Below, in pieces: positions 37,175-45,698 of a DNA stretch of 64,000 nucleotides (positions are counted from its first letter, which is position 1; each line of letters opens with the position of its first letter). The position numbers and the translations under genes were made by a program. Source of the stretch: Chaetoderma sp. LZ-2023a (lineage: Eukaryota > Mollusca > Caudofoveata > Chaetodermatida > Chaetodermatidae); NCBI GenBank assembly GCA_034401795.1, contig CM067359.1, forward strand, positions 142,854,233 to 142,918,232, written 5' to 3'. The notes beneath the pieces were generated by a model. It searched no databases and was not told the origin of the DNA. It saw nothing but the letters and a program-made list of their open reading frames with translations.

Positions 37175-37207
37175 ATATATATGGTTTAAATGGGGTGTAT
37201 AGCCATG
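37172..37207. promoter_or_regulatory. Bidirectional promoter module, copy A
   Basis: The start codons of the MEPIF gene (minus, ATG at 37174) and the next gene (plus, ATG at 37190 or 37205) are separated by 15-30 bp containing ATATATAT and GTTTAAAT. The equivalent copy B site is 58792-58829. Confidence 0.55.
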
Positions 37208-37618
37208 CCGATTGTCCGATTGCTAGTCCAAAATGGGGAGAATGTCATCAGACCATCTCTAGTTGGTGCAGTTCAGTATCGCATAGAATGGGTTCTCTTC
37301 AAGGTAGCTCAGCATTTCACCATGTATGTACATGCCGATGTGTTACATCCGCCACCAGGAAGTACCTACCACAGCTCACTGAGTGAAGTAGGGTTAGACG
37401 TGATAGAATATCTGCCAGGAGCCACCAACAAGCTGTGGAAAGCGATCAGCCCCAACATGTTCACCCACGTAAATCACCTGTTTCACAGCTCCACCATTAG
37501 TTTATATGCCAGCATGGATGGTCTGTTGGATGCCCAATTAGAGTTTATGCTGCTACTAGTTATTGACCTATCATCACGATATCATATCAGACCTATCAAG
37601 CATTCGCCAAGATGTTGA
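37205..37618 (+). pseudogene. Unknown 133-138-aa virus-like protein, copy A
   Basis: Homologue of 58390-58791. Both copies start MPIVRLL and share VIEYLP, LWKAISP and a SI(N/S)(I/L)YAS block near residues 60-110. An in-frame ATG 15 bp upstream (37190) lies directly on GTTTAAATG and could be the true start in copy A. The last ~20 residues differ from copy B because of a 1-nt shift after LEF. The short, mostly beta-type sequence with few charged runs might be a small structural protein; no family recognised. Confidence 0.5.
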
Positions 37619-37620
37619 AC

Positions 37621-38140
37621 AAGGAGCAGCCACACACCTCTGGGATGGCAGATATAGTGGTACAGGAAATGTGTTGTCGATAAGAAGGCGAGCGACTGCA
37701 GCGGGTGAGCTGGTATGAACAGAACGCCAGAGGGGCAGGGAGATGACGGGACTACAACTCTGTCCAAGAATGGGAGAGCCTCATCCATCGGGAGGAGGGC
37801 GTCATATGGTCAAACTTGTATGATTACTTGGATGATGAGTGTGGTGAGTCTGTAGAAGTCTTGCAATGGGAAGAGGAAAAGTGTAAATCCAAGAAATTCC
37901 ACCAACGGCGGGCATACTATCAGAGTGACAAGGTGAAGTTCCAGATGTCACGGCTGCGAAAGCAACTGGCCCCTGACATTATGCTGGATGAGGGGTGTTT
38001 GAGGGAGGTATATCGCCACACCAACAAGCTTGTTCAGTTCGCCAGGCTGTAAGATGAATCCTACAATGACTCATCAGCAGATCCTACATGTTATGGCACG
38101 AGTTTAAGAGCTAGGTATACCGTGGCATGTCAGCAAATCT
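37621..38140 (+). pseudogene. Acidic/basic small protein, copy A (broken)
   Basis: Homologue of 57832-58338. The clearest part is 37816-38052, with acidic residues, then YYQSDKVKFQMSRLRKQLAPDI. Stops interrupt the first half (near 37680 and 37750) and a TAA follows the FARL block. Related coding continues in another frame to ~38290, a region deleted from copy B. No known domain. Confidence 0.5.
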
Positions 38141-38352
38141 CTCGAGGATGGGCAGGTCAGTGATGAAGAGTACCACCATATATTGAAGCTCCAAACCGTG
38201 CACCACACAGAGAAACCAGCAATACCTCAAAGGCTCCAGAGGGCAGGTGGACATGGAGGAGCTAAACATGAGATGCTGCGGTGGGGCTGCGTCGAAAATC
38301 TCTACTGTGCCAAATAGTATGTTGCATCCGCGGCTGGAACAGTGGCTTTAAG

Positions 38353-39730
38353 ATGACTACTATAGATAGCATTCCCGATGAACCTCATGACAATCGACCA
38401 GAGCCAACCGCCCCTCACGGGTACACTCTGGACCCACTCGAGAGCTGGACTACGTGGTCTCCTGGATGACATAAATGACCTAACACCTATTTCGATCATA
38501 GTCGATGGGCGGTCCCGCATCAGCTTCTCCATCAATCCACGACCACTGACCAACCTTGCAATCACCATCAAGGATGCGAAGAAAGCTCATACCTGGATGA
38601 CAGGCCCGAATCTCTCATTCTGGAATCAACAGCTGAACTTTGCCATGTGGTGTACCACAGCCTGTTGCGGCATTGGCGCGGGTTTGCTGCACTCCTATTC
38701 TGGTACCCCCAAAGCTGTGCTCATTGCCAGCTGTCTCAGATTCCATGTGTACCACGCAGTGAGACGAATCCTCCATGAGCTGGTCGCATGCCTGCCTGAT
38801 ATGAATGATTTTAACTCACAGCCCATGGGAACTGCTAGCTACATCCTCTCAGCAGCCAGTAGACTCCAGCGAGAGTTCACCGACAACTCAGACTATCGGT
38901 GGCATGGTTGTGACAACAAGGGCCTGGACATTATGTATGGTGACCCGAGATGAGACAACTCGGGCTTCCCCTATCAGACACCACAGAAAATCGGCCGTCG
39001 GAAGACAGCAACATTCTCATTCGATCCAGACTCAGAGCCTGGAGCGAGGGTGCAGAATATGCACATAACTAGCATAAGGCACGACCACACAGATGCCTGG
39101 AAATACTTTATCCCACACACAACCTCAGGGCTTACACCAGCAGGGATCGTTCGAATCAACCAGTCCTTAGAAGCATTATGTTATTTGTCTTCTAATGGCC
39201 CAGACAAAGCTGCGCTACTCTATAGATGGGGTGAGTGGCAAAGAGGTGCAGGCTATTTTCAGCAGTCTCGTCGAGGATATGATCATCATTGCAGACCCTA
39301 GGAGCCTCATTGCCAAGTTCCAGCAGACATTACAGAAGGCCCGCCACCAGCCGGACTTTGCCATATCTCCACACCTGCGGCTTATTCCAAGCAACCTGAT
39401 CATGAATATCGAGGACCTGGTAGTCAGGGGTTATAACAACATGATAGTCGAGGAAAATTCACCTGGTGTCCACCTTGGGTTTAACACTGACATCAACTCG
39501 GCCGCGCATGTCATCCCGACGCCTATGACACCTTGGTCCCCGTGGTCTCCTTCAAGGGCCAGTGCTACCGTCATTCCAACTGTCTTCCGACACACAGAGT
39601 GCTGGATGACAAATGGCGACCAGTGCTGACACCCACCAGCCTGCCTGGCAGTACTATCAGAACGATAGCCCTACGAGTGGTGTCAGGTCTGGCTATTGCT
39701 GTGCTCGTCACTAGTCTTCTCCGCCGCTAG
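38353..39730 (+). pseudogene. ~459-codon candidate virion protein, copy A only
   Basis: The likely start is ATG 38353, directly after GGCTTTAAG as at other gene starts here. Successive frames 38353-38469, 38378-39300 (with TGA at 38951-38953), 39195-39629 and 39533-39730 carry one continuous product, so at least three frameshifts and one stop are present. Landmarks: an LNFAMWCTTACCGIGAG block, FHVYHAVRRIL, DAWKYFIP with LTPAGI, and a C-terminal hydrophobic segment ending LLRR. It resembles unannotated proteins I associate with related elements in other invertebrates, but I cannot name the family. It is a candidate major structural protein by size and copy context. Copy B has lost it through a ~1.6-kb deletion at ~57830. 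Confidence 0.5.
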
Positions 39731-40195
39731 TAGATCCAGCTCTTCGAGCAATAGATCACCCTGACTGTCTTCCGGTGCTGGAGTCATGGCAAATGAAATT
39801 GCCTGAACCCGCAAACATGCTGTCAGCAAACACACCCAAGGACTGTATGGTTCAGTGGTACAGCCTTTTTCCAGCTTGTAGTGGTGCAGAGCCTTATTCA
39901 GCTCAGAGTCGGGGGATGCCATGGATGCCTGCAACTGCTGGAACACATTCAATAGATACTCCCGATCCTAGTAGAATCCCTTAGTATGCAGGAGCAGCTC
40001 GACGGCACTGCCGCCCATAATGAGGTATTCGACGATGCAGATCTGCCCCATACCAAATCTTAGGTAGAGTTTCATGGCTGCCAGCTCTTCTGTTACCTCA
40101 GCGTTAGAGAGCTGGGCGAGCTCATCTTGTGACTTCTTCTTGTAGCCCTTCAATTCGGTGCAGAAGATGTCATAGTGCCTGAGGCATAGGGCCAT
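39683..40195 (-). pseudogene. Small ~165-codon ORF, copy A (one stop)
   Basis: The start ATG (40195) is followed by an open stretch to a stop near 39966 and then the same frame to 39683. The conserved block is KLYL(R/G)F followed by GQIC and EYLIMGGS, shared with 57530-57820 in copy B. The C-terminal end overlaps the 3' end of the ~459-codon gene tail to tail by ~48 bp. Function unknown. Confidence 0.5.
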
Positions 40196-40223
40196 GGTTT
40201 AAGCTGCTATGTATAGTGCTATG
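40196..40223. promoter_or_regulatory. Bidirectional promoter module, copy A
   Basis: 28 bp between divergent starts (ATG 40195 minus, ATG 40224 plus) containing GGTTTAAG and TATGTATA. The equivalent in copy B is 57507-57529. Confidence 0.5.
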
Positions 40224-40448
40224 GATATTCCTGAATACCAATTTAAGCAGCTGACAGATGCAGAGTGGTCAGATCTGCTTAGCTCTCTCTCGATAGAAAG
40301 TACACATTTAACCGCATTGTATACTCGGGGCATAAACAATTACGTCAATGGTAAAGATTTTAAAGCAACTCCCGGAGAGCCAGGAGAGTCTCCAGAAGGT
40401 GGAGAAGCTGCACAAAAGCAAGACCCAGAAGCTACTGGCAAAGGCTAA
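40224..40448 (+). CDS. Small unknown protein overlapping the next gene, copy A
   Basis: 74 codons from MDIPEYQF; an upstream ATG at 40209 is less likely because copy B starts at the equivalent residue. The C-terminal third (GEPGES, EGGE) is acidic and lies in a frame overlapping the next gene by ~100 bp. Both frames of the overlap are conserved in copy B (57252-57506). Open in both copies. Function unknown. Confidence 0.5.
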   Translation, partial: DIPEYQFKQLTDAEWSDLLSSLSIESTHLTALYTRGINNYVNGKDFKATPGEPGESPEGGEAAQKQDPEATGKG

Positions 40449-40740
40449 GCTCCTGGCCATTCATGTCGCCAGTAACGTGGCAGCGAATGTGGCCGTGGTA
40501 AAGATGACGGGTGGTAATGAGGTTATTCCTGCTGCTGGAGCCGCTGTCCTCGCTACAGTGGCGAGTACTGTTGTTGACCACTGTCTCGGAATAACACATC
40601 CCATCCCAAAGATCGCTATCGGTGGCACCTCCTATACTGTTGTCGCCAAGATTATGGGCGAACGCAACCCTCTAATGGAAGCCGCAGTTCTAAGGCAAGC
40701 AACGAGTGCTATGCCTGAGATCATTGTGGCCTATGTCTAG
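40348..40740 (+). CDS. Conserved 130-aa hydrophobic protein, copy A (intact)
   Basis: One of very few genes uninterrupted in both copies (copy B 56987-57388). A basic N-terminal segment (LQKVEKLHKSKTQKLLAKAK) is followed by Ala/Gly/Val-rich hydrophobic stretches at about residues 38-75 and 85-125, with IPKIAIGG between them. This could be two membrane helices or an amphipathic capsid-associated segment. The reading frame overlaps the previous ORF by 101 bp. The stop TAG lies two bases before CTTTAAG and a TA tract. No family recognised. Confidence 0.55.
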   Translation: MVKILKQLPESQESLQKVEKLHKSKTQKLLAKAKLLAIHVASNVAANVAVVKMTGGNEVIPAAGAAVLATVASTVVDHCLGITHPIPKIAIGGTSYTVVAKIMGERNPLMEAAVLRQATSAMPEIIVAYV

Positions 40741-40749
40741 CTTTAAGAC

Positions 40750-40752
<3 letters not shown>

Positions 40753-40797
<45 letters not shown>

Positions 40798-40812
40798 TTA
40801 TATATATATAAA
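40753..40812. repeat. (TA)n tract directly upstream of a start codon
   Basis: TA repeats fill the space between CTTTAAG (~40742) and ATG 40813. They occupy the position where other genes of the element have a short TATATA box, so they may be an expanded TATA element. Confidence 0.8.
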
Positions 40813-41049
40813 ATGAAAGCCTGGCAGGTCCATAACACACCAGTAGCCTATGAGGCATGTCGGGCTATGCCGGAGTCGATAGTGCATAGACGATCACACA
40901 GACTGAGGATTTCCAATTCCAAGAAATAGTGGTTAGCCCACAAGGCATGCCCCTGTGCAGAGGGCCAGTATCCTGAGCACTGCTACCTATTTCCTTGGCC
41001 CACTGCCTGGTCTACCTATGCCCATTTGTTTCACTGGGGATATGACTGA
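40813..41049 (+). pseudogene. Small Cys-containing ORF, copy A (one stop)
   Basis: 78 codons from ATG 40813 to TGA 41047, with one TAG at codon 39 (40927-40929). The second half carries CPCAEGQYPEHCYLFPWPTA, which is strongly conserved in copy B (56789-56967), where a frameshift is present. Three cysteines within ~14 residues suggest a zinc or disulphide knob. Below the length seen by simple ORF finding because of the stop. Function unknown. Confidence 0.45.
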
Positions 41050-41142
41050 CTAGGTGCCCATCTGTTTCTGCGCTTCCCGCTGGCTACGACTAGGTGCCCA
41101 TCTGTTTCCGTGCTTCCTCCTGGATATGACTAGGTTTAAGCC
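41050..41142. repeat. Short local duplication ahead of a promoter
   Basis: A phrase of about 36 bp, tgactaggtgcccatctgtttc, occurs twice (about 41047 and 41089) with a third partial copy, placing extra sequence between the Cys ORF and the TTTAAG/TA promoter. Confidence 0.6.
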
Positions 41143-41143
41143 G

Positions 41144-41201
<58 letters not shown>

Positions 41202-41205
41202 AGCA
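41130..41205 (+). promoter_or_regulatory. Promoter with TATA box expanded to (TA)n, copy A
   Basis: TAGGTTTAAGCCG is followed by ~29 TA units and then ccagcaATG. Copy B has TAGGTCTAAGCCGTC, a single TATATA and ATG at 56760. The alignment shows the microsatellite arose inside the TATA box. Confidence 0.6.
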
Positions 41206-41709
41206 ATGTCTGTATCACTTACAAACCCAGAAAGCAAGGAGATTGGGGAGTTGGCCCACTTAGATGAAGCACGCCTCGGCTCAGAGGATACTGTTGCCCC
41301 CATCTCCTTCATGGACTTTGATGAGACGGGTAAACCACGGGAAATCTGTGGTACCATACCGGTCAGAGACCTCATCAGAAATGTACAATCCATAGGAGCC
41401 TCGGCCCTTAACAGTGCCACCACTGCATACAAAGGCATGACACTAGAGGACAGGCTAATTGTCAAAGGTGCCCTTGGGACGAGTGATGAAGAAGCCATCA
41501 AGGTGTTGGCTAAATCACAGGCACATGAGCTCATTCATAACCTGTTCAAGAGTGGACGCTCCTTCTGACTGGATGGAAATAATCTAAAGACTGGTAGGAT
41601 CACGGTCAGTGATGTTAGCGTCGATGGTGAAAAGGGGGGTTGCCTCTAAACTCCAACTCCCAGAGGTGAAGAAGTCAGGGTTCTTCGGCTTGCCATTTAA
41701 GACCTCTTA
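41206..41709 (+). pseudogene. Unknown ~165-aa virus-like protein, copy A (stops)
   Basis: Open from ATG 41206 to TGA 41566, then further homologous sequence to TAA at 41707-41709, which lies inside the CTTAAAC motif before the ATPase start. Conserved blocks with copy B (56258-56760): GSEDTVAPISF, DLI, AYKGM/VYKGM, LLKS-like, and KKSGFF near the end. No domain recognised. Its position just before the ATPase is the same in both copies. Confidence 0.5.
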
Positions 41710-41712
41710 AAC

Positions 41713-42253
41713 ATGACCTCACGTGCTTGCCTCATATGTATATTCAATGTTCTGGACACTGCTACTGACACAGGCCCTCTGCGTTACCTTCTCAGCTGTT
41801 GCTGGGATTTCATGCTCGACACCTCCATCACATCATTTGTCTCAGCTGGTGGTACAGTGATGCTGGTCCTGCAGGCAATAGAGCTCATACAGTAAGTGCT
41901 TCCATTCGGGACATGAAAAAAACATCTTGTTGAGCGCCTTGCGCATCCGTCACACCAAGATCAGTCTTCATCCTCTTTCAGAAGTACACTGATGAGGTCT
42001 CGCCAGATATCCGCCACAATACTCAGTTACTGTTCTTCAGCACGAAGTGTGGCCATGCCTGCTGGAGACCATATATGACAGCCTGACCCTCAACAAGACC
42101 AAACAGGACTCTGTTGCTGGAGTACAGAGGGTGGCTAAATGGTACCAATTCATCTTCAGCAACAAGGAGACAGGTGAGCTGTCATACTTCACGCATTCTC
42201 TGGAGAAAGCGGAAAGCTTCAGCTACAAGCTGGATCCCGCCAGGAAGAATTAG
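41713..42253 (+). pseudogene. Packaging ATPase, copy A, lacking the nucleotide-binding core
   Basis: The N-terminal 61 codons (41713-41895) and the C-terminal ~70 codons (42047-42253) align with copy B at 55340-56255. About 375 bp holding the P-loop and Walker B motif is deleted near 41900-41940, and several stops occur in between. Start ATG directly follows CTTAAAC. The intact family would drive genome packaging into a capsid; this copy cannot bind ATP. Confidence 0.55.
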
Positions 42254-42301
42254 CCCAGGAAGCTGAAACACGACAGTAGTAGCAGTGGTGGGGATGCTTT
42301 T

Positions 42302-43105
42302 TCAGGGTCGAGGAACTTCGTCAGAAGCTTGAGGAACTTCTTCAGAAGCTTGAGGAACTTTACCAGTAGCTTGAAACTTTATCCAATCAGGATAGAATGG
42401 CATGACCTTTTTCTTCCCAGACTTCTGGCGGTAGACCCACTTCTCCCATCCCCTCTTAGCATCTGCCTTGCGAGCAGGCTTGAGGAGGTAGTCGTGGTAG
42501 TTCTCGCTGGGGAATATTCTAAATGCTGTCTCATCCCTTGCCAGCTGCTCGCACCCTCTTTCCTTGAAGATGTGCTCAATGGTCTCCTTCCGACCCTCAG
42601 CCCACCCCTCCTTTGTACCAGTGGCATGCCCAGCCTCACGGCCCTCAGTCACAGCTTTTCTGATCTCTGCTCAGAAGTAATTTGTGGCCCCAGCCTGTAT
42701 ATCATCGAACAACTGGTGTTCATCATCAGTGTGGATATTGAATACACCAGTCCACTTCCCTACTGTTAGGAGATCTTTGGGATCAACCATAAACTTCTGG
42801 AGGGCTAGAATTACAGGACTCCTGGGGAGATCTAGAGACCTGCCCTGGGCACTGTCAAGCTTCTGATACAGCATCCGAGTCAATAATTCCTTCGTACTAT
42901 GGGCCAGTGTGTGTTCCTCTATAGCAGTCAGTATCTCCACATCAGACGGAGATGGGACCTTAGCTCGCTCGTGGATAATGTTAACATCACAAAGTAGTCA
43001 TCAGACCCTGTCAATCGGCAGCTGTACTGGTTTCTTCTTGGAGGGTTGCACTGGTTTCTCCCCTCAAAAGACGATCTGCTGGAGAACTTTACCTAGCATC
43101 GCCAT
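42302..43105 (-). pseudogene. Unknown ~270-codon protein with C-terminal 7-aa repeat, copy A
   Basis: Homologue of 54495-55311. ATG 43105 lies in TTTTAAATGG. The N-terminal part is interrupted near 43060 and 42955; then 42671-42940 (STKELLTR, DPKDLLTVG) and 42302-42652 are open in different frames. The latter ends in a tandem QASDEVP-type repeat (21-bp unit, 42304-42370). Charged, helix-prone sequence; function unknown. Tail-to-tail with the ATPase, divergent from the ~350-aa gene. Confidence 0.5.
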
Positions 43106-43134
43106 TTAAAACCTGTATATACAGACGTTTAAAC
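43106..43134. promoter_or_regulatory. Bidirectional promoter module with central TATATA, copy A
   Basis: 29 bp between ATG 43105 (minus) and ATG 43135 (plus): TTAAAA, then CTGTATATACAG (a perfect 12-bp palindrome), then GTTTAAAC. Each start codon touches its own TTAAA motif, and the TATATA core is shared. The copy B equivalent (54465-54494) keeps the same order. Confidence 0.65.
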
Positions 43135-44187
43135 ATGCAGCAGTATGTACAACATCCAGATGAAGCAGGTGAGCCTGCAGTCTCGCATCACACTGATCCT
43201 CGGAAGGACTGTCTGACAGTCATTCGACCTAATATCCATAATGCAAACCCTTTATCCATAGTGGGGAAGTTCATTGACTTCGCCCTCTCGGGACAGATCC
43301 ATGAGATTAGGGGCATGACACTCAAGTTAAAGCTCAAGGGCACAGAGGCGAAGAAGGTAGAGCTCCCGCAGGTGCGAGATTATGCAGAGCAACAACACCC
43401 TGGACACCACCTATGTGAACGATGGGTACTGGATCATGGCTCCACTTTCTACTATGTGAATGGGAAAGGGTACTATGTCATTGGATGTAATGATGGCTTC
43501 ACAGAATTCGACTTACAACCAGACATAGAAATACCTTTCGCGGTGCCACTCTTCTCCATCCTTGAGAACACACATATGAACCCAGCCTTGATGCAGGACA
43601 AGCTGTTCCTCAAGGTATACACCGAACATCTTACGGATATAATGATGACTTCTTCACGACATCAGGTCTGGCATGATGAGAATGACCAGGAACTAAAATG
43701 TGCGGGCTCTAGACAACGAATCCTACATGTAGAGCGAGCGCATCAGTAGATTCAGGCCACAGCTAACCAGCATCTAGAGTTGACATTGTAACGAGGTGCC
43801 TCAGACTGCGTAGCTGTAGCAGTCTTGGTTCAGAAGGGAGGGATGGTCCAGGAGGTGAGGGAGCTAGATGACTTCAAACTTGCCTTGGCTGGAACCAATG
43901 TACTTGGTGAGGTGCGCAATCTGGCTGATTGTTGTTTCTATCGACAGAAAACGAGGTCATATGCCCTACTCCGCCTAACCAGTGGCCATGAGGATCTCGA
44001 GTTGGTGCTCGATGGTCAGTGCCATCTCAGAGAAGGGACATCCCACCTAACCATGGCAACCAGCTCAGCTTTAATGTTGGGAACCTGCGAGGAGGCACTC
44101 ATCCGGTCAGAGTAACAGTGCTGTACTTTGGATATAGCAAGGTTCACTTCTCGCAAAATGGAGATATTCAGCTTGAACATGCATAGA
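43135..44187 (+). pseudogene. ~350-aa candidate virion protein, copy A
   Basis: Starts MQQYVQHPDE right after GTTTAAAC. Open to TAG 43747-43749, then the same frame continues past TAA at about 43789 to ~44040, after which a frameshift leads to the common C-terminus at 44187. Aligns over its length with 53399-54464. Conserved blocks: NPLS.(V/A)GK(F/Y)IDFA near residues 39-51, FYV(N/K)GKGYY, ENTH(M/V)NPA, WHDENDQELK, GASDCVAVA. The pattern of short strands around an IDFA segment would fit a jelly-roll capsid protein, but I cannot demonstrate this. Confidence 0.55.
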
Positions 44188-44321
44188 GCATAACTCCAGC
44201 AGCTGTCTCAGCTACCATCACAGCTCTCTTTTCTCTCTACCTCCGCCGCTTTATGGTCAGCGAAACTGAGACCCAAGTTCATCAACACAAACACACCTGC
44301 ATTCAAGATTGCAGATGCCAT
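44168..44321 (-). pseudogene. Coiled-coil protein, copy A, internal deletion
   Basis: Starts MASAILNAG like copy B (53037-53453), reads ~30 codons and then joins the C-terminal hydrophobic segment (MLYACSS) after loss of ~240 bp that encode the helical middle. Its end overlaps the end of the ~350-aa gene on the opposite strand, as in copy B. Confidence 0.5.
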
Positions 44322-44371
44322 ATCTATACAGGTGATTTAAACTCGCCATATAGTCAGCAGGACTGCAAGCA
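44322..44371. promoter_or_regulatory. Bidirectional promoter module, copy A
   Basis: 50 bp between divergent starts 44321 (minus) and 44372 (plus) with CTATACAGG, GATTTAAACTC and CATATAG. The copy B equivalent is 52976-53036. Confidence 0.5.
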
Positions 44372-44814
44372 ATGTATGAACCAGAAGCTTTCGAGAATCC
44401 AGTTGAGGACTACGATGAGGACTATGATGAGGATGACTATGATGAAGACGAGGACAATGATGAGGACGCCTATGATGAAGACTATGATGGTGATTATGTA
44501 GAACCAGAATCCCGCCAACTAATCCACTGAGCCAAGGGAATTTGTTGTACCTACTTGAAGGGCTCTCTTGGCCCACTAGCAGCAGCAGCTGGGGCTCTGA
44601 TTGCTCTGTTTACAACGAAGGCTGGCAAGATGATCCGCAAAATCGCAAATAATGCTGTCCATGGAGTTCAGAAGATCTCTGAGACTATTCCAGCCATTGG
44701 CTGGGGGGGGGGGGTGTAGGTACATTCTTTGGCGTTGCCTGTTCATGGCTCCCGTATGTTGTGATAGCACTCGCAGTCATCTGGGCTGCCGAACATTTAA
44801 GACATGCTATATAA
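44372..44814 (+). pseudogene. Acidic protein with C-terminal membrane segments, copy A
   Basis: The N-terminal 50 codons are extremely acidic (repeats of DYDED from (GATGA)-type codons). A TGA at about 44528 follows. The same product continues with an Ala-rich helix, a basic patch, a G homopolymer (44701-44713) that shifts frame, and a hydrophobic helix ending at TAA 44812-44814. Homologous to 52566-52975, where the nonsense codon lies a few codons further on, so the two inactivations are independent. Might be a virion membrane or scaffold protein. The next gene starts one base later. Confidence 0.5.
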
Positions 44815-44815
44815 G

Positions 44816-45062
44816 ATGGCTTCTCTGCATGACCTCGTCAAGTCCCTTAACTGGCAAGCATTTGTTGATAAGCTTCCTTTCAGTGATGGCGCCAGCACTG
44901 GAGATATTAGACAGCAGTGTTCACAGGTACTTGAAGAGGTGTTCATCGATGGTGGGATGAACGACAGTCATCTGTTCGTCTGTCACATTTTCCCGAGCTG
45001 TACAGGAGAGGACAGGAGTCGACATCAGCGATGACATCCGAGGTCCTGACAGCCTCTCTTGA
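44816..45062 (+). pseudogene. Unknown ~80-codon protein ahead of integrase, copy A
   Basis: Starts MASLHDLV after TTTAAGA and CTATATAAG. Shares LVDKL(P/S)FS and MND(S/G).LF(V/I)C with 52239-52562. A frameshift around 44990 precedes the single copy of the GVDISDD unit, which is triplicated in copy B. Function unknown; overlaps the integrase start. Confidence 0.5.
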
Positions 45063-45230
45063 AGATCTCTATTACCGACCCAGCAGCTATTAGCGTGAGC
45101 CTCACCAGCTTCTCAAGGCTGCATGTCGCAAGGGTAATAGATTCACCTTGGAGATGGTTAGACAGTGGCTTACCAGACAGGCGATGTGGCAGATCTACAG
45201 ACCTCATCCACAGCACATTCGGTATGTAGA
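45031..45230 (+). pseudogene. Integrase N-terminal fragment, copy A, cut by LTR
   Basis: From ATG 45031 the product carries LEDLYY and a QWLTRQAMWQIYRPHP block matching residues ~49-100 of the copy B integrase frame. An in-frame TAG interrupts it near 45078. The catalytic domain is missing because the gypsy LTR begins at 45231. Confidence 0.65.
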
Positions 45231-45467
45231 TGTAACTCACCAGATATAACTCACCGAACCTCCAATCTTATACCAGCCCAGGCTGCACTTCCGAATTACA
45301 TCCGTTCTCATCTAATCATTTTCTTCTTTACGCCTCTTGCACGATCTTACTTGAGTGCACATAAACTGATGACGTCAGCGGAGTTAGTGCTTAAAGCTGA
45401 TGGCAGATCTTAAATATCCCTAATAGACTAAACCGATCATAGTCTCGGCAATTCCAACTGTGTTACA
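45231..45467 (-). repeat. 3' LTR of the gypsy element (237 bp)
   Basis: On the minus strand it starts TGTAACAC and ends GAGTTACA, so its termini are TGTAAC...GTTACA. The flank is gtaga at 45226-45230. A polypurine tract (minus strand AAGGGGGGAAGAA, 45468-45480) adjoins the start, as expected for a 3' LTR. Confidence 0.8.
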
Positions 45468-45480
45468 TTCTTCCCCCCTT
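45468..45480 (-). other. Polypurine tract
   Basis: AAGGGGGGAAGAA on the minus strand immediately before the LTR start; plus-strand primer site in retroelement replication. Confidence 0.75.
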
Positions 45481-45698
45481 GAATGATAGGCCCCCAGCCT
45501 GGTACAAACAAATTAGTAATTAGAACTAAAGACTACATATATGTACATATTGTATAACATTGTATATACGTGAAACAAAGCTTGGAAGTCACCAATATGA
45601 AGTGACCATTATATTTATATACAAAATGATAAATTCAGTTAGTTTACTAGTTAACAGAATCTAACTAATTATATAATGATATTTACACATTCATCTCC

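Larger units (their letters stand above)
35880..45230 (+). mobile_element. Virus-like element copy A (Maverick/Polinton-like), degenerate
   Basis: Contains at least fourteen small to medium genes, thirteen of which have homologues in copy B in the reverse order and strand. The order in copy A is: signal-peptide ORF (-), ~325-codon ORF (-), 138-aa ORF (+), acidic ORF (+), ~459-codon ORF (+), small ORF (-), two overlapping ORFs (+), Cys-containing ORF (+), ~165-aa ORF (+), ATPase (+), ~270-codon ORF (-), ~350-aa ORF (+), coiled-coil ORF (-), acidic membrane ORF (+), ~107-aa ORF (+), integrase (+). Integrase plus packaging ATPase places it near Maverick/Polinton elements. It lacks a polymerase on its left side, and its integrase is cut by a gypsy LTR at 45231. 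Confidence 0.75.
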
